From a bacterium (GTDB taxonomy: Bacteria; Bacillota_I; Bacilli_A; RF39; UBA660): a stretch of 13,304 nucleotides of DNA. Both the position numbers and the translations under genes were made by a program. The stretch lies in the NCBI GenBank assembly GCA_014845975.1, contig RKAN01000049.1, positions 1 through 13,304 on the forward strand. The letters are read 5' to 3'. Below are positions 6,762 to 12,390 of this stretch, one piece after another; the first letter of the stretch is position 1; each line of letters begins with the position of its first letter. The notes under the pieces are model-generated. The model was not told the origin of the DNA. It did not search any database and saw nothing but the letters and a program-made list of their open reading frames with translations.

Positions 6762-6914
6762 ATGAAAATAGGAAAAAGTATGGTCCTAATGGGATTAGGA
6801 GCAGGAGCTGTTTTAGCATATCAAAAATATAATAAGCCAGTGATGGCGAAAATGGAAAAAATTGTCGATATGACAAAGAAAAAAGCAAGCGAAACACTAG
6901 AAGATATGATGTAA
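6762..6914 (+). CDS. small membrane-anchored protein, 50 aa, unknown function
   Basis: ATG 6762 lies behind GAGAAGGTGATAGT, a good ribosome binding site (AAGGTGA). The product starts MKIGKSMVLMGLGAGAVLAY, a glycine/alanine-rich single membrane segment with a positive N-terminal side, then a Lys/Glu/Met-rich soluble helix ending in ETLEDMM. This layout is like the short YtxH-type proteins of Bacilli, but the length (50) is too small for a firm assignment and I give no function. A strong terminator begins 2 bases after the stop, which supports it as a real gene. It could be transcribed together with recD2 or from a promoter near the inverted repeat at 6711-6730. Confidence 0.7.
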   Translation: MKIGKSMVLMGLGAGAVLAYQKYNKPVMAKMEKIVDMTKKKASETLEDMM

Positions 6915-6915
6915 T

Positions 6916-6940
6916 AAAAACTCTCATTTAGAGAGTTTTT
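6916..6940 (+). terminator. intrinsic terminator after the 50-aa gene
   Basis: AAAAACTCTC (6916-6925) pairs perfectly with GAGAGTTTTT (6931-6940) around ATTTA; the right arm ends in five T. Confidence 0.9.
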
Positions 6941-6962
6941 ATAATTAGAGAGTATAACAAAT

Positions 6963-7014
6963 AAAGAGCCAACTAATTGGCTCTTTCTAGAAAGGGAGCA
7001 CTCGATTGGTGCTC
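6963..7014. repeat. two consecutive hairpins in a gene-free stretch
   Basis: The stretch 6941-7139 has no credible gene. It holds two perfect hairpins: AAAGAGCCAA (6963-6972) with TTGGCTCTTT (6977-6986) around CTAA, then GAGCAC (6996-7001) with GTGCTC (7009-7014) around a 7-base loop. Neither is followed by a proper T tract. They may be back-up terminators, remnants of a small RNA, or a repeat element. The remainder up to 7139 shows nothing I can name. Confidence 0.5.
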
Positions 7015-7139
7015 ATTAAGGAGTAATTCTTTAAAAAGATTTACATTAATAGTTATCAGTCTAATATCACAACTGACATTATTATAATAACACCTTTTTT
7101 CAAAAATAATCCGATTTTCACAATTTTTTCATAAAAAGA

Positions 7140-7168
7140 TTGAAAGTATATAGAATATCTTCTATAAT
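7140..7168 (+). promoter_or_regulatory. sigma-A type promoter of the polysaccharide deacetylase gene
   Basis: TTGAAA (7140-7145) and a perfect TATAAT (7163-7168) are 17 bases apart. Transcription would start near 7175, which rules out any start codon upstream of that and fixes the gene start at ATG 7185. Confidence 0.85.
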
Positions 7169-7184
7169 ATATTCCGGTGGTTAT

Positions 7185-8612
7185 ATGAAAAAGTATGTTG
7201 CATTAATATTCATTATTTTTAGTTTTATTATCATTTACAATTCTAAAGATTTTACTCATCAAACAGTAATGATAAAAGAAGATACACCACTTTACTTGAA
7301 AGAAAATAATCAATTTAAAAAAGTAGGAAAAATATATCAAGAAACAGTTTTAACAATTGAAAGTAAACAGAAAAATTATTATTGTTTCAATCATAACTAT
7401 TGTTTTAAAACAAATCAATTAAAAATAACTAAATATAAGAAAAATAAAAAAAAGTATGTTCCATTCAATGAAATTATTACTACTAAAAAGACAATTTTAT
7501 ATCAAAATAAAAAATCATTTTTAATAAATCAATCTATGAAATTTAGAGTAATGGAAAAAGAACAAGATGATTACATTGTTTTATTTAATCAAGAATTAGT
7601 AAAAATTCCAAAATCAGAAATCTCAAAAGTTGAAACGGATTTTAGTTATCCTATTTCTAAATCAGTCAGTATATTAGAACTTAGTAAAAAACTTACAAAG
7701 GAACAACAAGAATATTTAAAAGATTATAATGTTATTTCTGTTTCTGAGTGGGAAAGATGGAGAAGAGGAGAAATTAATCTACCAGAACATTCTGTTTTAT
7801 TAATAGAAGATAAAACAAATTTAAACGTTTCTTTAGATGGAACAAATCAGCCATCTACGAAAGAAGCCTACTATCATAGTTATATTGTAAATGATAGTCT
7901 AGATGATTTTAAAAGAATGGTAAATGGGGAATCCTTTTTTGATATGAATGAATTAGCGACGAGTATTCCTGTCTTAAACTATCATTTTTTCTATAATGAT
8001 GAAATTTTTTGTAATGAAATATTTTGTCTGCATACAGATAGATTCAAAGAACAATTAGAGTATTTAAAAAATAATCATTATAGAGTCATTACAATGAAAG
8101 AATTTATTGAATGGATTCATGGAAATGTAGAATTACCAAAAAAATCAGTTTTAATTACAGTGGATGATGGTGCATTAGGAACAGGAACACATAATGGCAA
8201 CTTATTAATTCCAATATTAGAACAATACAAAATGCCAGCCACTTTATTTTTAATTACTGTTTGGTGGCCGAAAGAAAATTATCAATCTGAATATTTAGAA
8301 ATAGAATCTCATGGATATGATATTCATAGAGTAGGAGAATGTAATCTTATGAGAATTGAATGTTTAAATCATGAACAATTAACAGAAGATTTAAAACATT
8401 CTACAAATCTTTTGAATACAAATCATGCTTTTGCATATCCTTATTACGATTCTACAGAAGATTCAATTTCTGTTTTAAAAGAATTAAATTTTGACGTTGC
8501 ATTTATAGGTGGTAATCGTAAGGCAACAAGGAGTGATAATCCTTATTTGATTCCAAGATATACCATTTATGACTATACCACTCTTAATCAATTTATTGAT
8601 ACGGTAAATTAA
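7185..8612 (+). CDS. membrane-anchored polysaccharide deacetylase (NodB-like), IcaB/PgaB-like motifs
   Basis: The 475-residue protein starts with a signal anchor (MKKYVALIFIIFSFIIIY), so the rest is outside the membrane. Residues about 28-160 are a Lys-rich region with short beta-like SH3-type stretches and Cys pairs (YYCFNHNYCF); the catalytic NodB-like domain begins near 261 (IPVLNYHFF). Its metal and catalytic motifs are TVDDG (Asp327-Asp328), SHGYDIH (His376 and His381), and FAYPYY (416-421). The H-x4-H form of the second motif resembles the IcaB/PgaB group that de-N-acetylates poly-N-acetylglucosamine, but a peptidoglycan substrate is equally possible. The start is set by GGTGG at 7176-7180 and by the promoter. 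It stands alone and converges with pgsA. Confidence 0.85.
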   Translation: MKKYVALIFIIFSFIIIYNSKDFTHQTVMIKEDTPLYLKENNQFKKVGKIYQETVLTIESKQKNYYCFNHNYCFKTNQLKITKYKKNKKKYVPFNEIITTKKTILYQNKKSFLINQSMKFRVMEKEQDDYIVLFNQELVKIPKSEISKVETDFSYPISKSVSILELSKKLTKEQQEYLKDYNVISVSEWERWRRGEINLPEHSVLLIEDKTNLNVSLDGTNQPSTKEAYYHSYIVNDSLDDFKRMVNGESFFDMNELATSIPVLNYHFFYNDEIFCNEIFCLHTDRFKEQLEYLKNNHYRVITMKEFIEWIHGNVELPKKSVLITVDDGALGTGTHNGNLLIPILEQYKMPATLFLITVWWPKENYQSEYLEIESHGYDIHRVGECNLMRIECLNHEQLTEDLKHSTNLLNTNHAFAYPYYDSTEDSISVLKELNFDVAFIGGNRKATRSDNPYLIPRYTIYDYTTLNQFIDTVN

Positions 8613-8636
8613 AAAGGCAATTTATTCGCCTTTTTT
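8611..8636. terminator. shared bidirectional terminator between deacetylase and pgsA
   Basis: AAAAAGGC (8611-8618) pairs with GCCTTTTT (8628-8635); a further A-T step is possible inside. The A run on the left and T run on the right serve both convergent genes. It overlaps the deacetylase stop and the pgsA stop region. Confidence 0.8.
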
Positions 8637-9266
8637 ATAATTTTTAATTAGTTCACTTAAATCATCAATTTGAATTGTTTTTTCTTCTAATTCATTCATA
8701 ATTTCTTGATGCATTTGATTGTCCTCTACAGTAATTGCTTTTTTATTGATTTCTTGATAAAAAGAATAAAAATAACTGATAAGTGATAAGAATTGTAAAT
8801 TTATTGTAACTGCCTCGAATCCTTTTGTTATGATATCAAATTTTCCTGTTAGAGTAGAAATAAAAGAAGAAATAATAGTAATAAATAAGAATGTTGTTTT
8901 AAATTTTCCAATCATTAGAGATTCTGTTTTTTTAGTTTTATAGTGATAATAAAGATTTGTGACTGCAATAATAATTTCTAAGATTAGTAGTGGAGACATG
9001 GTTCCATTTTTTGGAATTAAGCATGCGATTAATCCAATCGCAAATACTTTATCTGCGATAGCGTCTAATTTGGCACCTTTTAAGGAAATTACATTCCAAT
9101 ATCTGGCTAATTTTCCGTCTATCATATCTGTTAAAGCAGCGATAATTGCTAATGGGATAACAATTTTTAAGTGCCCAAATAAACTTAATATAATCATAAT
9201 AGGTGTTAATACAATTCGAATGATTGTTAAAATATTTGGAATCATTTGTTTATATTCTTTTTTCAT
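8622..9266 (-). CDS. pgsA: CDP-diacylglycerol--glycerol-3-phosphate phosphatidyltransferase-like (PgsA family)
   Basis: The 214-residue membrane protein carries the full CDP-alcohol phosphatidyltransferase signature D-x2-DG-x2-AR-x8-G-x3-D-x3-D (Asp47, Asp50, Gly51, Ala54, Arg55, Gly64, Asp68, Asp72). This family makes phosphatidylglycerophosphate, the first step to phosphatidylglycerol and cardiolipin. The N-terminus IPNILTIIRIVLTPIMI is typical of PgsA, followed by several hydrophobic membrane segments (about 35-45, 74-84, 92-106, 121-140, 156-166). The last 40 residues are a Glu-rich soluble helix (EIMNELEEKTIQIDDLSELI), an extension not usual in PgsA. TAAAGGAG sits just before the start on this strand. 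A cardiolipin-synthase-like role of the same family cannot be excluded. Confidence 0.88.
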   Translation of the reverse strand: MKKEYKQMIPNILTIIRIVLTPIMIILSLFGHLKIVIPLAIIAALTDMIDGKLARYWNVISLKGAKLDAIADKVFAIGLIACLIPKNGTMSPLLILEIIIAVTNLYYHYKTKKTESLMIGKFKTTFLFITIISSFISTLTGKFDIITKGFEAVTINLQFLSLISYFYSFYQEINKKAITVEDNQMHQEIMNELEEKTIQIDDLSELIKNYKKGE

Positions 9267-9289
9267 CTTTATTCTCCTTTACTAATGAT

Positions 9290-9318
9290 ATTCTACCATT
9301 TTTTAAATTATTAATCAA
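9290..9318 (-). promoter_or_regulatory. promoter of pgsA
   Basis: Read on the minus strand, TTGATT (9313-9318) is followed after 17 bases by TAGAAT (9290-9295), about 24 bases upstream of the start codon. Confidence 0.65.
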
Positions 9319-9349
9319 TTGGAATAAATTTGATATTTGATAATATAAT
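9319..9349 (+). promoter_or_regulatory. possible promoter divergent from pgsA
   Basis: TTGGAA (9319-9324) and a perfect TATAAT (9344-9349) face the tRNA, but the spacer is 19 bases, so the -35 is doubtful. It abuts the -35 of the pgsA promoter. Confidence 0.35.
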
Positions 9350-9374
9350 ATAGTGTATTATATTTTTAATACAT

Positions 9375-9408
9375 GGAAATCTATAGTGTTTATGGATTTC
9401 CCTTTTTT
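9375..9408 (+). terminator. orphan strong terminator hairpin ahead of the tRNA gene
   Basis: GGAAATCTATA (9375-9385) pairs over 11 bp (one G-T pair) with TATGGATTTCC (9391-9401), then C and six T (9403-9408). No plus-strand gene ends before it. It lies about 25 bases after the candidate promoter at 9344-9349 and before the tRNA. Confidence 0.7.
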
Positions 9409-9440
9409 ATTTTTATTTAATATGATACAATAATAAAAAT

Positions 9441-9514
9441 GCTGGTATAGTATAAAGGTATTACGAGGCCATGGTAAGGCTTTAATCGGTGTTCAATTCT
9501 CCGTACCAGCACCA
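9441..9514 (+). tRNA. tRNA-Thr (anticodon GGT)
   Basis: The 74-base gene folds as a cloverleaf: acceptor GCTGGTA (9441-9447) pairs perfectly with TACCAGC (9504-9510), the D arm has the GG of the loop with a weak 3-bp stem GTA/TAC, the anticodon stem AGGCC/GGCTT encloses ATGGTAA with T33 and anticodon GGT, the T arm CGGTG/CTCCG (one T-T mismatch) encloses TTCAATT, and A plus an encoded CCA end it. The GCTG...CAGCACCA ends and the GGT anticodon fit threonine. A hairpin and an intrinsic terminator follow. Confidence 0.9.
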
Positions 9515-9524
9515 GATTGATAGG

Positions 9525-9545
9525 AAACTCGAACTTTTCGAGTTT
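9525..9545 (+). repeat. hairpin after tRNA-Thr
   Basis: AAACTCGA (9525-9532) pairs with TCGAGTTT (9538-9545) around ACTTT. It begins about 10 bases after the tRNA CCA. The T tail is short, so it may help 3' processing or act as a first, weak terminator. Confidence 0.55.
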
Positions 9546-9556
9546 AAGTAATACAG

Positions 9557-9582
9557 ACTAACTAGAAATAGTTGGTTTTTTT
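9557..9582 (+). terminator. intrinsic terminator of the tRNA-Thr transcript
   Basis: ACTAACTA (9557-9564) pairs with TAGTTGGT (9569-9576, one G-T pair) around GAAA, followed by a run of T to 9582. Confidence 0.82.
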
Positions 9583-9682
9583 GTACTTAAATTATGAAAG
9601 GATGAGTGATTATATATGTTAAATATTGAAACAAAAGAACTTATAATAAGTGATAAATTAAAAAAGAAAAAAATAAAGATGA

Positions 9683-9710
9683 TTTGGAATTCTAAAAAAT
9701 GTGTTATAAT
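9683..9710 (+). promoter_or_regulatory. promoter of the deoxyribosyltransferase-like gene
   Basis: A perfect extended -10, TG-T-TATAAT (TATAAT at 9705-9710), lies about 24 bases before the start codon. TTTGGA (9683-9688) gives a 16-base spacer. The rest of 9583-9682 is AT-rich with no supported gene. Confidence 0.65.
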
Positions 9711-9733
9711 ATTCAGTCAAAGAGGTGGTTTCT

Positions 9734-10795
9734 ATGAGAAAAGAACCTACTGATAATTATATTGATTTTGCATTATTAGGAAATAATATATATGATATTA
9801 ATTTTATGAATTATTTATTTGAATCACAGAATGTTAATTCTTATTATTGCAACAAATATAAAATATGTGATGATAAACAAGAAAATTCATTAAAGAGTAT
9901 TGCATATTATTTTGGTACAAGAGGTCCTTTACTAATTGATGATAAATATCTAAGAAAAATATTTGATGATAACGAAATACCTAAAACATCAAATTTGCCT
10001 AATTTATCTTCAGAAGATATAATCAATCAGATCGATACTTGTTTAAAATGTGATGCAGTTTATGTTTGTAATTCAAATGGTAAATTAGATAAATATACGA
10101 TGTTTATATTAGGGTATTTAATGGCAATGGAACAAGAAATTTTCTTTTGGAATGATATAGATGAATCAGAGTGGTTAATGTCGTGTATTTCTAAAAAGAA
10201 TAACAATGGTTATAAAGAAACTGTACAATTCCCTTTAGAAATGATCAGAACTTTTGCTTATCCATATTTATTTAAAAAACAAAAATTAGAATTACAAGCA
10301 GGAACATATGGTGAAGTAATAGTTGATGATGAAGGAAACATAGGTGTAGATAGAAATATAGAATTTAATTTGCAAGTAGAAAATCAAGAAAATGAAGAAA
10401 ATACAATTTCATTGTTAGGTAGTTTAAGAAAACAATTAATATCGATTAAAGAAAAATCTTTGCAATTAGAAGAAACTGGATATAAGGTTTTAGCTCCTAA
10501 ATTATCAAATGTTAAAACCAATGAAAATGGATTTATAATTTTTGAGGATGATGTTAGTGATAATCCTATTGTAATAGAGTCAGATTTTATTGAAAATTGT
10601 TTAAAATCTGAAGGTATTATTGTTTGCGATAAAGATGGTTATGTAGGAAATACTGTTATGTTTGAAATAGGATATTTATTAGCAAAAAAGAAAAATATAG
10701 CATTTATTGAAGAACCTAATGAACAATGGTTAAGAGATGTTGTTGATTATTTTTCAAAGTTAAATGATAAATTACATTTATTCAAATACAAATAA
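9734..10795 (+). CDS. tandem nucleoside 2-deoxyribosyltransferase-like protein
   Basis: The 353-residue protein appears to be two related halves. The second half is the clearer one: LLGSLRKQL (about 227-235), GYKVLAPKLS, then VCDKDGYVGNTVMFEIGY with Glu311 in the position of the family's catalytic glutamate, and KKNIAFIEEP. The first half repeats the end of this pattern (CDAVYVCNSNG then MFILGYLMA, 123-131, then EIFFWND) but has Ile125 where Glu is expected. The nucleoside 2-deoxyribosyltransferase-like fold covers true base-exchange enzymes and many uncharacterised small-molecule or nucleotide hydrolases. Function here is unknown; cytosolic, no signal peptide. ATG 9734 is chosen for the AGAGGTGG at 9721-9728 rather than the GTG at 9725. 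It sits just after tRNA-Thr and directly before an insertion sequence. Confidence 0.6.
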   Translation: MRKEPTDNYIDFALLGNNIYDINFMNYLFESQNVNSYYCNKYKICDDKQENSLKSIAYYFGTRGPLLIDDKYLRKIFDDNEIPKTSNLPNLSSEDIINQIDTCLKCDAVYVCNSNGKLDKYTMFILGYLMAMEQEIFFWNDIDESEWLMSCISKKNNNGYKETVQFPLEMIRTFAYPYLFKKQKLELQAGTYGEVIVDDEGNIGVDRNIEFNLQVENQENEENTISLLGSLRKQLISIKEKSLQLEETGYKVLAPKLSNVKTNENGFIIFEDDVSDNPIVIESDFIENCLKSEGIIVCDKDGYVGNTVMFEIGYLLAKKKNIAFIEEPNEQWLRDVVDYFSKLNDKLHLFKYK

Positions 10796-10802
10796 AATCG
10801 TT

Positions 10803-10850
10803 GTAAAATTTTACCGTTAATATGTTAAGCATTAGTTAAAATGTCACCAA
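10803..10850 (+). repeat. left end of the insertion sequence with two binding-site-like copies
   Basis: The outer copy contains the perfect palindrome GTAAAATTTTAC (10803-10814); the inner copy TTAAAATGTCACC is at 10836-10848 inside a 21-bp match to the right end. The two copies are 33 bases apart. Confidence 0.65.
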
Positions 10851-10866
10851 TTTATAATATAGGTAA

Positions 10867-10889
10867 CAAACAAAGGTGAACTTTGTTTG
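10867..10889. repeat. hairpin inside the left end of the insertion sequence
   Basis: CAAACAAAG (10867-10875) pairs perfectly with CTTTGTTTG (10881-10889) around GTGAA. It lies about 40 bases downstream of the transposase stop (minus strand) and could block read-through transcription; there is no real T tract. Confidence 0.55.
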
Positions 10890-10929
10890 AAATAAAATTA
10901 TAATTGATGAAATCTAAAAAACAAGGATA

Positions 10930-12232
10930 TTATGAACTCACTTTGTTCGTCCTTACTTTTAATCTTTCATCTCTTTCTCTTAAAACTTGTTCTAATTGTT
11001 GTTGGTTATCTATTCTCATCTGTTCTCTTTTGACTGGATCTTGTCTATGACCTTCAATTTGTTTTGCATCATAAAAGATATTATAATATTTAACTCTAAC
11101 TACTTTTGTTAATATATTTTCAAAGACGTGTACTTCTGTTCCTTTATAAATTTGCTTTATAGAGTTATCTTTATTTAATATTTGGTAATAATGATTATTC
11201 CAAGAAATCATATTTCCATTTAATATAGTTCTTGTATCTCTAATACATAAAATATTTGATAAATCGATATTGTCTAAAGGAACGAATGCAGTATCTTCCT
11301 CCTTTGGCTCATAAGCATATTTTTGATTAAGATAATTACAATAATAATTGTTAAAGAATATATTCAATTCATCTATGGATTTAATGTTACATCTTTTAAT
11401 ATCATTGATTAATCTATTTTGAATTGTGTTATTCCATTTTTCAACTTTGCCTTTAGCTTGGGGTGTATTAGCAGCAATAATATTAATTCCTAGGTCTTCA
11501 CACATATGACCAAAGTTAGTTAAATTACCATCTTTAGGGCTAATTAATATGGTATGTTTATCTGAATAAAAGTTTTCTGGAATACCATATTTAGTAACTA
11601 TTATTTCAAGCATATGAACGTAGCCTCCCAAACATTCAGTAGGCATTAACCAACCACACAATAATTCACCAGTAGCATCATCAATAGCAATATGTAAAGA
11701 TGATTTTCTACCATTTTGAAACCAATCGTGGGGAGTACCATCAAGTACCATCAATCATAATTAAAATACCTCTTTGAGGAGATGGCTCTCTTAATGGATG
11801 AGCTTCATATTCTTTATTGAAACATTTATGCTTAATAGGTTTAATCCAATGAAACTTTTCATATAATGATTCATAAAAAGAATAACTTCTTTTTTTAAGA
11901 TTATTTTCTTTAACAATATCTTTCATTTTAGGATTCCAAATAACATCTTCATGATAAATATCTTGAAATTGTGTTATACTAATAATTGGATATTTATTCT
12001 TAAAGTTCTTAATAAATTCAATTTCTTTGGATGAAGGTGAATTATTAGAAGGTTTATTAGCTAAACCATGAACTAACATAGAATTAATATCCTTTTTATT
12101 TAGTTCTTTTGAAAAACGAATTAATTGCATCTTTGTATATCCAGTTAAAGAACTAATTTGAGAATAAGAATAGTTATTTAAACCATTAATTTTATCTTGA
12201 ACAAGTTCTAATTCATATTCTTTATTGTGCAT
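10930..12232 (-). pseudogene. IS1202-group transposase, frameshifted by a 10-bp duplication
   Basis: Two overlapping minus-strand frames make one transposase: 12232-11741 (163 residues, ending in LIMIDGT then TGA) and its continuation to 10930 (LDGTPHDWFQNG onward). Removing one copy of a 10-bp repeat at the junction restores a 430-residue protein. The first part has a helix-turn-helix (YSYSQISSLTGYTKMQLIRF). The DDE residues are Asp161 in DGTPHDW, Asp221 in FYSDKHT and Glu261 in KGKVEKW, with the QAKGKVE block typical of the IS1202 group of ISNCY; the C-terminus is a beta-rich tail. The start at 12232 has AAGGAGG upstream (12244-12250), and a TATAAT on this strand lies at 12260-12265. As it stands neither fragment should be active. 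Confidence 0.82.
11735..11754. repeat. exact 10-bp tandem duplication disrupting the transposase
   Basis: GTACCATCAA occurs twice in immediate succession (11735-11744 and 11745-11754). On the coding strand it duplicates TTGATGGTAC, which encodes the first catalytic Asp, and shifts the frame by one. Confidence 0.95.
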
Positions 12233-12275
12233 AATAAAATATACCTCCTTATGAGATATATTATACATCATAAAT

Positions 12276-12313
12276 TTGGTAACATTTTAACTAATGATAA
12301 GGTAACATTTTAA
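12276..12313 (+). repeat. right end of the insertion sequence with two binding-site-like copies
   Basis: GGTAACATTTTAA occurs twice as an exact direct repeat (12278-12290 and 12301-12313), 23 bases apart. The inner copy is part of the 21-bp inverted match to the left end. Confidence 0.7.
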
Positions 12314-12361
12314 AAAAGGATTAACATTTTTATTAAGAATAGAGAATTTTCGTCAGAAACT

Positions 12362-12370
12362 TGGTACAAT
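12362..12370 (+). promoter_or_regulatory. extended -10 promoter of the SGNH-like gene
   Basis: TGGTACAAT (12362-12370) fits TG-n-TACAAT and lies 20 bases before the start codon. No -35 is evident. It lies outside the insertion sequence, so the gene does not depend on it. Confidence 0.45.
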
Positions 12371-12390
12371 TATATATGAGGTGTGTTGAT

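Larger units (their letters stand above)
10802..12313 (-). mobile_element. IS1202-group (ISNCY-like) insertion sequence, inactivated
   Basis: The element is bounded by related inverted ends: an inner 21-bp pair with 20 matches (10830-10850 against 12276-12296) and outer TAAAAT-x-TTACC type copies (10803-10815 and 12301-12313). Between them lies one transposase gene on the minus strand, broken by a frameshift. The total of about 1.5 kb is reasonable for a one-gene element of this group. The exact outer borders are uncertain by several bases and no clear target duplication is seen. Apart from the transposase it holds a hairpin at 10867-10889. Confidence 0.75.

Noticed and set aside
6718..6927. 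Minus-strand open frame opposite the 50-residue gene
   Set aside because: The plus-strand small gene has ribosome binding site and terminator; the opposite frame has neither.
6963..7014. CRISPR or riboswitch reading of the tandem hairpins
   Set aside because: The two hairpins have different sequences and no repeat-spacer pattern, and no known riboswitch core is recognisable; no downstream gene is in the right position within the same transcript.
8959..9285. Plus-strand open frame opposite pgsA
   Set aside because: The minus strand carries the complete CDP-alcohol transferase signature; this frame is its shadow.
9616..9753. A 45-codon plus-strand frame between tRNA-Thr and the deoxyribosyltransferase-like gene
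   Set aside because: It runs through the promoter and the start of the next gene, is Lys/Ile-rich like random AT-rich sequence, and its ribosome binding site is poorly spaced.
10776..12353. Long target duplication flanking the insertion sequence (ACATTT...TCGT on both sides)
   Set aside because: The two flanks (10776-10801 and 12324-12353) align only with several gaps and mismatches; in such AT-rich DNA this is within chance.
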